From NCBI GenBank assembly GCA_013397115.1, contig VWZW01002322.1:332462-396461 (forward strand): a DNA stretch of 64,000 bases, read 5' to 3'. Each line of letters opens with the position of its first letter. The first letter of the stretch is position 1. Below, one piece after another: positions 1 to 45,440 of this stretch. The stretch is from Edolisoma coerulescens. Lineage: Eukaryota; Chordata; Aves; Passeriformes; Campephagidae. The position numbers were made by a program, and so were the translations under genes. A model generated the notes under the pieces. That model did no database searches. It saw only the letters and a list, made by a program, of their open reading frames with translations, and was not told the origin of the DNA.

Positions 1-1069
1 AACCACTCCTTTTTGGCACTGTTGAAAGAATGAAAGAAGCTGTGGTTTTCCCCTTCCTTCCCCGTTATCACACATGCTTCCTGGTGTCCTTATTTTAAAC
101 TTGTGGTGCAGGACAGTGGAAATTGGATTGAGAGGCGAGGAGTGAAACAGATCCTCTGAGCACAGTGGAAAAAAATGCTCTAGGTAGGCTTGGTAGCACT
201 GACTGTTGCCATTGCTGGAGGCCTTTCTTGTGTGACTCTTGGATGATTCCATGCCAATTTTAGCTCTTTAGGCAGAAACTTTCCATGCTGGAAATTATTC
301 GTGCCTCTGGTTATTTAAAAAAGAAAAAGAAAAATTCCACACAACCCCCCACAAAATGAGTGAGGCACTGAAATGGTTCAGCTGCTTCTGAAAACAGCAA
401 GAGGGGAAAATATTTTTCCTTGGTCCATTTTTGGTGATCTTTTTGATGTGCTGGAGGAAGAATTGGAAACTTGAGCCGCAGGTGATCTCTGTGTCAAGAA
501 TCTGTCTCTCGTGTTATCCAGGGAAAATCCATCCAGATTTATCCATCCCCACAGCCTTGAGCCATCCCAGTACATGCATGTTTGGGTCGGGATGTTTGTT
601 CATTTAATATCCATGTTCCCCAGTGGTTCTGGCTGTGCTCCCCATGCTCCTGTCAGAGGCTGAGCAGGGTTTGTTTGCTCAGGAGCAGCCCTGGCTGCGT
701 TTGGGTGAAGGTTGGTGCACCCTCCTTGGCTGTCCGTGGCTGTTCCTTGGCAGGGACGTGGAAGCTTTTGGATCCAAGTGGGAGAGAGGAGCTTGGTGGG
801 GCTGAGGAGATGCTGCAGCTCCGTGTGGGAGTGGCTGGGGAGTTGCTCCTGATATTCCCAGTGGGGAATTCACAGCTGAATCGCTTGTCACCTTCCATTG
901 TGGCCAAACAATTATTTCAGGAGCAGGGCCAAGGACAACACGAGCACGCTCCATGCTGACAGCAGAGGCACGGGGCAAAGGGTGCTCCCCTCCCCAGCCA
1001 GGCAGGAAGGACACTCCAAACACAAACTGAACCAGGAGTGAAGCCTGGAGTCTGCTGGACTCTGACTCC

Positions 1070-1480
1070 ACAGAATCCTTGAGGTTGGAAGAGAGCTCCA
1101 AGATCAGAATCCAACCTGTGCCCCATCCCCACCTTGTCCCCAGCCCGGAGCACTGAGTGCCACCTCCAGCCCTTCCTCGGACACCTCCAGGGATGGGCAC
1201 TCCAAACCTCCCTGGGCAGCCCCTGCCAAGGCCTGAGCACCCTTTCCATGGGGAAATTCCTGCTGCTGTCCAGCCTGAGCCTCCCCTGGCCCAGCCTGAG
1301 GCCGTTCCCTCTCCTCCTGTCCCTGTTCCCTGGGAGCAGAGCCCGACCCCCCCGGCTGCCCCCTCCTGTCAGGGAGTTGTGCAGAGCCACAAGGGCCCCC
1401 CTGAGCCTCTTTTATTTTGGGTGAGCTGAACACCCTCAATTCCTTCAGCCATTCCTCCTATGAATTAGGACTTCTTGCCC
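1070..1480 (-). mobile_element. CR1 LINE 3' fragment
   Basis: Reads as the reverse complement of a CR1 3' region: cagaatccttgaggttgg at the left (3') end, then cacctccagggatgg, ctccctgggcagcccctgcc, gaaattcctgctgctgtcc, ctgttccctgggagcagag and gggcccccctgagcctc in CR1 order. It may continue in degraded form to about 1,745. It lies antisense to SH3PXD2B. Confidence 0.85.
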
Positions 1481-2687
1481 AGGAGTCATTGCCAGGCTTT
1501 TTCCATCCTGTCTTGTTTTCCATCCTGGCACGTTTCAGGGGTGCCCCTCTTTGGGACAGGTTACCCCTGCTTTGACTTTCCCCTTGCAGTCAAAACCCTT
1601 TTCAGTCCCTGTCCCAGCTGAAGCTGCAGCAGAGGGTGATGTTCTGTGGCTGCTTCTCTGCACAGAGCTTTAATTTTGGGGCCAGGGCTGGACACACGAC
1701 CCAGGCTGGGCTCAACGTGCTTGCTGCACAGTTCAGGGACAAAAAAACTGAGAATTTTTTTGGAGCACCATTAAAATGATCTCTGGCTCTCCCTCCCATC
1801 CTGTCTGTGCATCCAGGGTGTTCCCCAGTGCTCTTGTTTGTCCATATGTTTAACAAATCCTGCAGGTTCTTAGCTGGAAACTCTCAGCTTTGACCCACCT
1901 GGAGCTGTGTCATCTTGGAGAGAGTCCTGCGGCCCTGGGGCCAACAGCTTCGAGTGGAACACCCAAAAATAAACAGTCTGTTGAAGTGGTGCCTACTTCC
2001 ATGAGAAAACTGGCAGCAGGCAGTGGGCTGTGCCTGTCATCTCCATGTGGAAGGGAGACTGGTCCTTCTGGAGGGGGTTCCTCACCTGGTGTGTGCTCAC
2101 AGGCGCCAGGCAGAGGCAGGGAGAGGGGAAACTCTGTGTCCCAGGGATTCAGAGAGGTTTTAAATAATCCATCACATTCAATGGGCTCCGAGGACTGGAG
2201 CTGGCACACAAAGAGGAATTGTTCTCATCAGCTTGTTTCAGGCAGTTGGAGGCTTGAATAATCAAAATGAGCCTCTTGCTTCCATTACTGGGAGCTCAGT
2301 GCTTGCCTTCCTCTGTCTCCTTCTCTCCCTCCTCCACTTTTTCCTCCTCCTCCTCCATTATTTAACCCGGGCTCCTGGCAGGGGTTCTCAAAGGTGAAGT
2401 GAGTGTTATCTTAATCCTCCCGACGTGGAGAGCAAAGAACAGCCGAGCTCAGTAACGTGCCCCCAGCAGCACAGGGCTCCTCCAGGTGGGAATGCCAGCC
2501 TGGATTCACCCCTCTCCTGGGTCATGCCTGCTCTGGGCGGCCTCTTTGATGGCAAAGCCTTGAGGCAGCTCAGCCAGGCTGTGGCTGCAGGAGCTGGATG
2601 GTTTTCTGTGTCCAGGGATGGTAAACAGGGCTCTCTCTCAAGAGCTCTTTCATAACAGGAATCTTATTTCAACACTTTGGGGATTTC

Positions 2688-2712
2688 TTTTTCTTTTTTT
2701 TTTTTTTTTTTT
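2688..2712. repeat. Poly-T tract
   Basis: An almost pure T run in the upstream SH3PXD2B intron. No adjoining SINE or target-site duplication was recognised. Confidence 0.9.
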
Positions 2713-3477
2713 CTCCAGGGTTTATGGAGTTCAGCAAAATTCTGAGCAGTTGTGTGTGCAATGAACTTTGTGGTTTCACCCTGCCACAAAAATAAATCAG
2801 CAGGATCTCGCTCTCGGGCAGTTGGATCAGGAAAGGCAGGACAGGGAAAAACCCACAGCTTCCTCCAGCAAGGTCCCTGCTACACAGCACCAACAACTGC
2901 TTTGTCCTCTGTGCCCAGGCTGCACCCAGAGCCACGAGCTTAAACACCCCATGCAGAAGTGCAGGAATAGTGAGCTCCCATCCTGGAACTCGGGAGGAGG
3001 AGAAACACTTCCCATTAAATGAGGGCTCCTTCTGTTTGCAGAAGGAACAGCCGGTGTTTTTCCAGCAGTGCATCAAAGAACTTCACCACTCTCCTCTCTC
3101 CCTCCACAGAGAACACGCACAGCCCAGTGCACTTCAGCCTAGTTAAAAGTTGGCTCCTTCATGTTTTCTCTCTCCAAATGTCTCCCATTTATAGCGTTCC
3201 AGCCTTTGGCAGCGGCAGCCGGCGCATTCCCGAGCGTGCCAGCGCCGGGGCAGGTCAGGGACTCAGCATGGGCTGGAGCTGGCACCCCCTTCTGTGCCTG
3301 GCAGCTCAAAGCTGTGCCTTCCCCTGGGAATCAGCAGCCTGTATTCCCTGGAGTGGTGCTGGATGAGCATTCCCAGGCCAGAGCACACCCAGGATGTGCA
3401 GCGGAGCTGGGCAGCGCGGCCGCAGGAGGAATCATCGTCAGTTCTGGGAGCTGAAACCTGTCTGGAGCAGTGCTGGG

Positions 3478-3552
3478 ACAGCACTCCGTGGCTCTTGGCT
3501 CATTCCAGGCTGGGAACAGCACTCCATGGCTCTTGGCTCATTCCAGGCTGAT
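3478..3552. repeat. 38-bp direct tandem duplication
   Basis: Two nearly identical copies of acagcactcc-tggctcttggctcattcc begin at 3,478 and 3,516, differing by one base in the first half. Confidence 0.85.
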
Positions 3553-6500
3553 CTCCCTCTCCTTTTGCTCCGAGTGCAGCTCTGGTTTGTTGTGAGTCCA
3601 TCTCCGCCTCTCCCATCCGATGGTTCCTTGTTCCCAGATGCACCCAAGGCAAAGGAGGGCTGGCTCCTGAGCCTGCTCTCTGTTCATTCATCCCTCTTGG
3701 CACCCCTGGTCTCCTTCCCTCTGGAAAGTTGGCAGAGCAGCTGCAGGAGACAGCGCTCCCAGCCCTGCGGGAACAACATCCCGGGGGATGGGATCTGATC
3801 CAGGAGGGAGCCTGAGTGAAACCCGTGGAGCCAAAAGATGGGAAGGATAAAAGTTCCATCCCTTAGGGACGGAGCTGAGGTCTTGTGCTGACAATCCAGT
3901 GTGGATTTTTTGGGGGAGTTTTTGGATGATGCAATGGTTAAAGGTTTTCCTGTTTCTCCCTGAGTCGGGGGTGAGCTGATGCTCTTCCACTCCGCAGCTG
4001 CTCATTATTGGGAAAGCTCTGGAAATGCAGCTGCCTCCTTCCTGCCAGGGCCCTGGTGGCCCCTCTGCTGCCCAGTGCCATGGGCTCTGTCCCTGGGGAG
4101 GTGCCTGCCTGTGCCAGGGGGTTTGATGAGGTTTTGTGGGTCTGGGCTGACGTGAGCTCTGGTGTCTCCGTGTGCTTTTAATCAATCCAACACAGCCCAC
4201 TCTGCTGGTGGAAAGACCTGCAATTTATATCATGTGGCAGCAGCCCTGGCTCCCAAATGAACCAGTTTCAAGCTGATTGATGCTGCCTGGGGAGAAGCCG
4301 AGGATGGGGAGCAGTAAATCAGCATGAGGAGGGAGTGCTGTGTCTCAGAGCAAGGGATTTGCAGTGAAATGCCCAGGACCTGTTTCTGTTGTTAAATCCT
4401 TCTGGGAGCACCACCCACACACCCTGGGCAGCCAGGAAGGGGATCTGTGCAGTTGGATGGGGAGTGGGAGGCAGGAATGAGAGCTGGGCTTGTGCTGCCC
4501 CTGCAGGGGAAGGTGATGAAGCTGAAGGGACAAGGTGTTTCCCCCACTCCTGATTCCCCCACTCCTTTCCTGTCCCTTTCAGGGGATGACATCAGGCTGC
4601 TGTAAATCCCTGCTCCTGTGCTGGCTGCTGGAAGTGCTTTTGGTGAGGGATTTCTGGCAGTTTGGGGTCCCCTGGCAAAGGGCTGTGAACCTCTGCAAGG
4701 ATCTCCTGGGGGGCCTGGGCACAGGGGAACAATTGAACCTCTTGTTTTGCTCCATCCAGGGAGTGCTGCTCTTTTCTCCTTGCTTCCCTTGCACATTTTT
4801 CCCATTATCCAGCATGCCCTGAGGCTCGCCTGTCTCCTCATGCCCATCACTGGGATGCAGCACAGACTTTTCCTGGGTGGGAGGAAGGCTGGATCCATCA
4901 GCTGGATTAGGGGAGACCTCGTGGGGTGGGGGAAGAGCTCAGGATCTGCCCTTCCTCTCTGACTCACAGCTTCCAGGCCCTGGGGAGGGACCTTTTAGCC
5001 AGAAAGTGGAGAGGGGAGAACGTGAGGTGGTGCCAAGTGGGTGGATGCTGCAGGGCTCTGTGGTGCCACGCTGACTCCAGGGTTTTCCTGGATCCGTGGC
5101 ACCCCTTCTGCTCATCTTCCCACCCCCAGGGTGCTGCTCTGCACCCTGCTGTGGTGACTTCCACGTTCTGGTGTTTTCTGGGATTGCAGAGCGAGCAATA
5201 ACCACGTCAAAAATGATCTCTGGTGGCACGAGGACACCCAGCATCTTCCCTGTCACAATTCCCTGAGCCTTTCTGCCTTGCTGGGACCACATCTCGAGGC
5301 CTTTGCAGGAGGGCTGAGTCACTGAATTACAGCTGAGGTTTGTGGCTGCCTTCCCCTGGCAGCGTGGCAATCAGATCTTGGAGATGGGGCTGGGGAGGTG
5401 TAATTAAGGGAGGTGAATTTATTGTCTTAATACTGCCTTTGACTGAACGTTTAGGGTTTCACTTGGCTGCCGTTTCTCAGTGCTGACATCACATTAAATT
5501 AGCCAAACCAGGTATTTTTCAACACACAAGGTGCTGTTGTGCAGCCTGGGGAGAATTCCTTGTGCTCCCGTTTTCCTCTGCAGGCTATGGGCTGGTACTT
5601 GGCATTTCTGGAGAGGAAGCAGATGGGTTGTTGGAGCAGACTTTGAGAAATGCCTCCCTCAGCGAGGAGCGTGGATGTTGAAAAGGGGTTGAGACCCCTC
5701 AGGGCCTGCAGTGCCTCCTTTTGCACCCGTGCATTGCCCTGGAGCTGCTCTTGGTGAGACCACCGTGAACCCAAACCATGAAATCCTCCCTCGTGTGGAG
5801 ACTAAAATCTCTCAATATTGGCTTTTCTGCTGACTTGGGACACGGGGGTTGTGTTTGGGGAAGGAACAGAGGGGAAAAGGGATGGTTAGCAAGAAGTGTG
5901 ATGCAAGAAGAGGGTCATGAGGCTGCTGCTCCCGACCCTCAGTGCCCTCCCAAGGGCTGGGGCTGCAGCTTTTGCTCAGCTCAGACGCTGCCTCCTCCTC
6001 TGCCTCATCATGTTTGGGCCTGCCACAGGTTTAGAGCTCGGTATTAATTTCAGGGAAGGAATGCACACCGCTCTGCTGCTGCTCGTCTTGAGCAGGGGAG
6101 GGTTTGGGGAAGGGAGGGGTGGAGGAGGAATCAGATCAGGAGCTGGGCACAGGTCATGCCGAGGTTTTGGAGTCTCTCTGTGATCCTGAAACGCTTCAGT
6201 GGGGTTGGCTCTGGGTGTGAGGCACCGTGTGAGGTGTGAAACTCGATCTGGTTGGAGGTGTGGGGACAGCCCTGCCCTGGCCCCACATGAAGCAGGGCAG
6301 GGCTGTTGGTCTTTCTCCAGTGTTTCCATTTCCACAACAGAAACCAAACCTTATGCATTCCCAGTCTTCCCAGCATTTGGGAAGATGCTGTTTTGGGATG
6401 TTTTGGGATGCTGGAGGGGGGGATGTGCGTGAACACGACTCATCTGTGCAGCTTTCCCGACAGCCGTGACGTCTCTGGCGATGGCTCTGGTGGTGGCTCT

Positions 6501-6849
6501 GTGGGTTTTGGCACCAGCTCCTCCCAAGGCTGTTTCCAGGGGCACATCCTGTGTGACACAGCCCCAGCTGTGCTGCAGGGATGTTCCCATGGCTGGGAGG
6601 GAGAAGAGGAACCCCTGGGTATTGCTGCTCTGTCCCTGAGCACGTCTCCAGCAGCAGTTCCTCCCTACAGCTGGGTGAGGTTATGGGTTCAGGGTTGGTG
6701 CTTTGGGGTGTTCATGCTCTGCTCCTTTCTGTGCTCATCCCTGGAGCCCAGACCCTGCCACCCCAAGGCCAAATAGAGGCTGCAAGTATCAGAAATTAGG
6801 TGGAAAATGGATTAGGAGAGTGGTGCAATGAGAAAGGTGACTTCCAGGG

Positions 6850-7115
6850 CTTGACACGAATGGAATGGCTTCAAACTCACTGAGAGCAGGGTTAGATTGG
6901 CTATTGGGAAGAAATTCCTCCCTGGGAGGGTGGGGAGGCCCTGGCACAGAGTGCCCAGAGAAGCTGTGGCTGCCCCTGGATCCCTGGAAGTGTCCAAGGC
7001 CAGGCTGGATGGGACTTGGAGCAACCTGGGACAGTGGAAGGTGCCCCTGCCATGGCAGGGGGTGGAATGAGATGATTTTAAGGTCCCTCCCAACCCAAAC
7101 CACTCTGATTCTGTG
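6850..7115 (+). mobile_element. CR1 LINE 3' fragment
   Basis: Sense-oriented CR1 tail: ggcttcaaactcactgagag, attgggaagaaattcctccc, gtgcccagagaagctgtgg, ccctggaagtgtccaagg, and the end ggtccctcccaacccaaacc followed by ctgattctgtg. Confidence 0.9.
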
Positions 7116-8617
7116 CAACACTGAGTGCTCAGGCAGGAGACATCTCCTGCCCTGGGCAGTGGAAGGTTTGTGCCCAGCTGCTTTTGGAGACCATTGTCCT
7201 CTGACCAAACCCAGAGATGTGAAGCTGCCACATCCTCAGAGCCCCCAGGTGCAGGCAGAGCCCCCCCAGCTCCCTGGCTTTGTTCCACCTGGTTTATGGG
7301 GTCACACAGGGCTGGTGGTGGCTCAGTCCTGGGGTGCCCATGGGTGGAGGGTGTGTCCTGCCCAGCCCCACTGCTCCCTGTGCCAGGAGCTATTCCCAGG
7401 CACCAGCACCTGATGCTTCCCGTGACTTCACAGGAAACTCCTCCTGCAGTGGCAGCTGCTGACGATCTGTGTGGCCCTTTTATTTTCCCCTCCGACCTCG
7501 GTGAATTCTTTTTTTTGTCGATTGCTGAGCGATGGTTCAAGTTTTCCATGAGGTTTTCACAATCCTGCCTCTGTGATGCCATTTCCTCGCGCTGGGGGGG
7601 TCGGGGTTGCCTCTCCTGGTGATGTGTGAAAGGCACTTGGACTTCTCACGCTGTGAACACCCAGCTGGCCTTGGCCACAGAACGGGAATTACGTGGTGCC
7701 ACACCACTGGAGCCCTTCCCCAGGACTGACATCCCACTTTTGGGATCTGAGCTTGCTCCTAGTTAATCCTTTTATCTTCTGGGCTGCTGTGGGGTTTTTT
7801 TTTTACCCCCTGTTTGTTCAGACAGCCCTTGACGATGCAGGGAAGGTGCCTCTTGTAGGATCACAGAGAGACTAAACATCAGTAGCCTGTGAGCTGCTGC
7901 CAGATGTCTCTTTCCCAGACTATTGCTTGGCAGAGGCTTCCCAAACCAGCTGATTCCAGAGCTTTGATCTGCAGGAGCCCTTTGAGAAGTCCCTGAGGGA
8001 CTGTGTCCCTCATCCCGTCCCTTTGGGGCCGGGTGCTCCCACCCTGGCAGGGACAGCAGGACCTGGGTCCCTGTCCCACCTCACCTGGGGATCAGTGGGA
8101 CGCTGGTGACTCCAGTCTGGAGCAGGGCTCTGCTTCCCTGGCCCATGGCCAGCTGGGCATGTGGGGTCAGGGGGAGCAGCGCCTGGGGATGTCCCCTCTG
8201 GAGCTCAGCCCGCAGGGACAGGGACAGGCGGGCTGTGCCTGCCTGCCTGTGGCATTCCCTGCTCACCAGGGATGGGGAGCTGGGCAGTGTGGGATGAGAG
8301 CAGGCTTGGCTCAGGCTCATCTCTCCTCCGTGGCAGGCTGCTGCTCGTGCTGTTCCTGCCTGCCCTTGGCGGGGCCGCTGTCCTCCTCACAAAGAGCCCC
8401 TTGTGGCTCTGCCACCGCGCTCGGCCAGACTGGGAACCCTTTTGTTGAACTCCTTTTTTTTCCTTCCCCCTTTTTCCCTTCGAGTGGTGTCAAAAGCTGG
8501 CTGCTCTGCTCTGGATAACAGGCCTGGCTGCTGGAGGCGTGGATTGGGGCAGCTCTCTCGTGCTGGACCACAAAGGAGCAATGTGGTTTTAGGTTTTAGG
8601 CAAGCAGAGCAAATCCC

Positions 8618-8880
8618 GGAATCCCAGGATGGGTCAGGCTGGAGGGGACCCCAGTGGGTCCCTGGTGCCACCTCCCTGCTCCAGCAGGGCCATCCCAGAG
8701 CACAGGGCACAGGATGGTGTCCAGACAGCTCGGGAATATCCCAGGGAGGACACTCCACAGCCTCTCTGGGCTCTGCTCAGGGCTGGGCACTGCACAGGGC
8801 AGAAGTTCTTCCTATGTTCAGGTGGAACTTCCTGGCATCAGTTCCTGCCTGTTCCTCTTGTCTCATTCAACAAATCCTCT
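8618..8880 (-). mobile_element. CR1 LINE 3' fragment
   Basis: Antisense CR1 of a second subfamily: aatcccaggatgggtcaggc, ggaggggacc, ctgctccagcagggccatcc, ggacactccacagcctctct, gaagttcttcctatgttcag, gtggaacttcctggc, cctcttgtctc. Confidence 0.85.
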
Positions 8881-11800
8881 TGGAAAGAGGGTAAAACTCT
8901 TCCACTGCACTGTGGAGGTCGGAGGAGAAGCAAAGCATGGCACACCTTATTGCCTGCTGACACCTGGCTCGAGGTTGTTGGGTTCTGGCAGCGATTTCTC
9001 CAAGCTTTTTCCAGCTGGGAAGTGACGTGTCCTGCTCGCAGGCTGTGGCACCTGGGGCCCTCCTGCAGCAGCCACATCTCTGGGCTCACCTTGTCTGCGT
9101 GGTGTAAAACCCTCTGGCACTGCACCAGCAGCTCTTTTTCTCTGCTTCCCGAGAATCCTGCTGAGCAGAGACATTCCCCTCTCCCAGGGATGCCCTGCAG
9201 CCCGCAGCACTGTTAATTGGTCCAATTAGGATATTATCTTACGAGTTTCCTGTTGATGAAGCAGCTCTGGTGAGCTGTTGGTACAAAGCTGCTTTTCAAA
9301 GGCTGCCCATCCCCGGGGGTGTTATCCTGGTTTATTTTTCCTGGATTATGCTGTTCACGGGCAGGGGGGTTCCCACAGTCTGCCTCACTCCAGACTCACT
9401 GCCCAGACATTCCTAAGGAAAACAGCGAACTGATAAGATAAGTTGATGGTGGAGATAAATGTGCTGGTGTGGGGAGCCTGGACTGGATACCCCACTTGGG
9501 CTCTGTGCCCCAGTCCTGGCTCCAGGGCCTGGGAAGCTGTGATCCCTCTCCCTGCTGCCAAGGGGTCAGTGAAAAGTGGGATGCAACAGCTTCCCACGTC
9601 ATCAAAGACACCAAAATTCTTCCCACTGCATCCAGTCCAAGCTTTTTCTTTTTCCCTTTCTGTCACAAATACTTCAAAATAATCTTGGAAGGGGAGAAAC
9701 AATAGATTAATTGTTGCTGGGGGATTTTTTTTTTCCTTCATTTTTCTCCCTGAGCTGGCTGAGTTGCATTGCTGAGAGCCAGACTTGGCCTCTCCCTGCT
9801 TTCCCGTGTTTTGTGTCTGTCTGCATCCCCCCTGCCCTGTCTGTTCATCTCCCTGGGATCTGGGATGGCCCCTTCTGGGAATGCTGTGTGAGCAGTGCTG
9901 TTTGGAGCTGGGATGGAAACCTTTGCTGCAAGGAGGGTTTGTAGGAGTCTCCCCACGCCGACCTCCTCCCTCCCGCAGCTCTTGGCCCTGCATGGCTGGG
10001 GAGAAGGGTGCTCTACCAAGAAATCTGGCACTAGAATCTGCAGACCATCTCCTGGTGCCTGTCCCTGTGTCCTTCCATGAGGGCTCCTGGGGTTGCTGCA
10101 CCTTTTTTTCCATCCTTTTTCCAGAGCTGGGGCTGCTTCCCTTGGCTTTCCTTGGCAAGAGCAGTGTGACAGCCCGTGCTGGATCCCCATCCTGCAAACT
10201 CAGCAGCAGCAGCAGGGAGGACACAGGGAGCCTCAAAACCTGGAGCCCTGCCAGCTGCCTTCTCCTTGTCTCTGCTGGCATCCCTTGGCTCGGGAGCTGA
10301 TCTTTTCCACTCTCTGTTCTGTGCTTTTTTCTGTGTGTGTGGTGCTCTGGAGGAGCCCTCAGCCCCAGGCTGGGTTTCTGTGGATCTGGATCCACTATCC
10401 CAAACTGCCTCCCGTGGTTACAGCCAGCGCTGGGCTTGTTTTCCTTGGAGTGAGGTTTTCAGCTGCTCTTCCCCCAGGCTCATGCCCAGGAAAGCTGATG
10501 AGCTGGTGTTGGCTGCTCCCTCCTCCAGAGCTGTGATGTGGCAGCCAGGCTGGGGGGGATCCATGGGATCAACCCTTCCCCACCTTCTCCTCTTCCTATG
10601 AGTGCCAGAGGATGCTCCAGGCACTCTGCAACCTCCTTTTCCTCCTTCCAGCAAGAAAAAAAGAGCATTTTGTGACTGCCAGGCTGAACGGTGCCAGCCC
10701 AGGCAGGTCTGGCATGACTGGGGTGGTACTGGTGGCACTGGGTTGGGCTGGAGCAAAGGGTCTCCAGGCTGAGCAGCTGCTTTGCAGCCCAGCAGAGGGA
10801 AATGGAGATGGTCTGGGCTGGAGTTCTGGAGGGATTTGGTGGGATCACATGGCTGGGAAGGGGTCTGGCCAGAGGCACAGCCCAGGCACGCGCTGCTGGG
10901 AGAGGCACAGCCCACGCCGTGCGTGCCTTGGAGGCTCCGGGAGCGAGGGATCCTCAGCTGGGGCTCCAGCAGAGGCAGGAAAAGCTTCCAGTGCCTCCAG
11001 GATTGCTTCCAGTGCCTCCAGGATTGCGTTGTTTAACCACAGTCAGATGTGCAGCGTTTGTTGTGCCTTGTTTTCCTCACCCTTCTCCACTCCCAAGCTT
11101 TCCCGAGCTCTTCCCTGCAGGAAGAGCAGGGCCAGGAGCACCTCTCCACCACAGCACAACAGGAGGGTTTCACAGAGTTAGGGACATGTGGTGGCAGCCT
11201 GGATTTTCATGGATTGAGGGAAGAACAAGAGATCTTGGCATGCCCAGGGAGGCTGCAGTGCCTGGGGGAGCCAAGTCCTCCCCGGGGCTGCTGCAATGTC
11301 ACCACAGTCCCTGCTTGGTGCCAGCTCTGGGGACATTTTCCTCTTTACAAACTCCTCCCAACTGCTTTGAGAAGCAGCTGTGAACACAGCCCGGTTGTGC
11401 TCAGTGCTACCCTGTTTCTGAGTTCTCTTGTTTTCACTCTGAGAGCTCCTTTTGGTTTTCCTGTTGTCTTTGGGAGTCTTGGGGGAGTTTTTACTTCCTT
11501 CTCAAAATGCAAGGGGAAAAACACCTCCTTCCTCCTGTTCCCTCTGCTCCAAACCTCAATAATTTTATCCCAGTCTTTGAGATCCAAGGAAAAAAAGTGT
11601 AACTATTGCATGTGCAGGGCTGATGAGACTTCTTAGGTGCTCAGGATGCTTCCTGGACAGGTTGTCTCCAGTGCTCCCATAAACACTGAATTATTTAGGC
11701 AGAGAGCTCCAACAGGAGACAGTCAGACCCATTTCAGATACCCTGGGGACCTGTGAGCTGCAGAAATCCTGGGAGGCACTTCAGATCCATGCCCTAGGGA

Positions 11801-11973
11801 AACCAAGGGAGAGTTGGCATCTCCCTCCCCTCCCTTCCAAAGGAGGGAGGGGTTGGATGTCTCTGGGCAGGTTCTGTCCCCTCTCCTGCTTCGTCCCCTC
11901 CTGAGCAGAGTGGCCTCGTGTCCTGCAGGTTAATCCCTGCCTTTCGTCACCTCTCTTGCATTTCCTTTTCCAG

Positions 11974-44123
<32,150 letters not shown>

Positions 44124-45336
44124 CCACCCCTCGGCCTGCACGGCCCGGAGCGTCCCTGGTCTCTCACCTGAGTATTTAATGAGCAGATTAATTTATGGTT
44201 TTCTCTAAGGCTGGCTTTAAAAGGAAAGATAATAATTGAGATCCCACTCCTCCCAGCTGGAGCCCCTTGGCAGCAGCTGGAGGGANCCGTGGTTCTTTGT
44301 GCTGGGGAGATGGACCTTGAGTGACATTTTGCCACATTTTGTGGTGAATTAGAGAGAAATCCAGCAGCAGCTAGGTGGGATGGTACCAACGAAGGAAATC
44401 ACAGAAGGATTTGCCTTTCCCTGAAGCTCAGGGTCACGGGCAAGAGTTGCAGGGCACGTTGCTTAGTCCGGGGGTGTAGCACAGCCACAGGGAATGTGGC
44501 AAAAAGGAGGGATTACTGCTGAGAACAGGTTCCTGTAGCTCTGGCCCTGGTTAAAGGCTGTGCCTTGCTCCCCCTGCACGGGGATCATCCCTTGGTCCTT
44601 CCCTGCTCTACCATGACAAGTGTTAACTTCAACATCCTCCTGGTGGAAAAAAAAATAGGGGAAAATGCAACCTCATCTAACAGGTCCTCTCTGTCTGGTC
44701 CAGGACAGCTCTCAGGCTTCTCCCCTGCAGTACTGCAACCCAACATCAGAGGGGTTTTGCTTCCGGAGCTGAGGAATTCTATGCAAGGCACAGAGGACCA
44801 GAAGGACCCCAAACGCCCTGGAAAAAGGGATGCTTTGCTCTCCTCCCCGCACAGACTGCCCTGCCTGTTGGACTGACAGGGGACCACCCCTTCCCACGAC
44901 CCACTGAGCTCCCCGGGCTGGCGGGCAGCAGCCGGGAGCGGGGTCCTTCCCTCGGTGCTGAAATTATCAAGTGCAATGCAGAACGGGGGAGCTCAGCTCC
45001 TCATCACCACCAGCTGGGAGGTGTGGCTGGTGCTCAGGGGCTGCCGACCTTGTTGGTCACCCCACCTGCCTGTCCTCCAGGTACTTGTGTTTCACCCTGG
45101 AGGCCAGGTTGGCTTTGGGGGGGCTTCTGGGCAAGCAGAGCCTGGGATTTTTCCATGCTGACATTCCTGCCTGCCAGTATCTTGCCCTCAGTGCTGCTTA
45201 TCCCAGCAGGAGGATGAGCGTGGATGAGCTGTTGTCCCCCAGTACTGCTTTCTTTCTTTCTGTCCTTGGCTTTTTGCAGCTTCAGGGCCACATTTCTCTC
45301 CCAGAAGAGCTTTAAACCCGGCTGTCTGTGGGTTTC

Positions 45337-45440
45337 ACAGAGCCACAGAGTTGTTGGGGTTGGAAGGGACCTCTGGAGATCATCCAGTCCAGCCCCTGTG
45401 CTGAGGCAGGGTCAGGTTTGGTGTTAACCAAGCCCTGTTG
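45337..45440 (-). mobile_element. CR1 LINE 3' end inside the SH3PXD2B 3' UTR
   Basis: Antisense CR1 terminus: cacagagccacagagttgtt, ggggttggaagggacctctg, gagatcatccagtccagccc, ending near tgttgccctctctgg. It lies inside the predicted untranslated mRNA. Confidence 0.85.

Larger units (their letters stand above)
1..11973 (+). other. SH3PXD2B: SH3PXD2B upstream intron (3' part)
   Basis: No coding exon recognised. The residues preceding MQMLDKFP in the family (the YVYIIRVTW to FFDLQ region) are not found here, so this looks like one intron whose 5' end lies outside the window. It holds three CR1 fragments (1,070; 6,850; 8,618), a poly-T tract (2,688-2,712), a 38-bp direct repeat (3,478) and short duplications (10,984). 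The remainder is unremarkable. Confidence 0.75.

Noticed and set aside
6812..7636. 274-codon minus-strand open frame
   Set aside because: It overlaps a CR1 3' region, which is untranslated in CR1, and carries no reverse-transcriptase motif.
9385..10395. 336-codon minus-strand open frame
   Set aside because: Composition is that of random GC-rich sequence with no domain, no splice context and a poly-T/A stretch within it. It lies in an SH3PXD2B intron and has no homologue I recognise.
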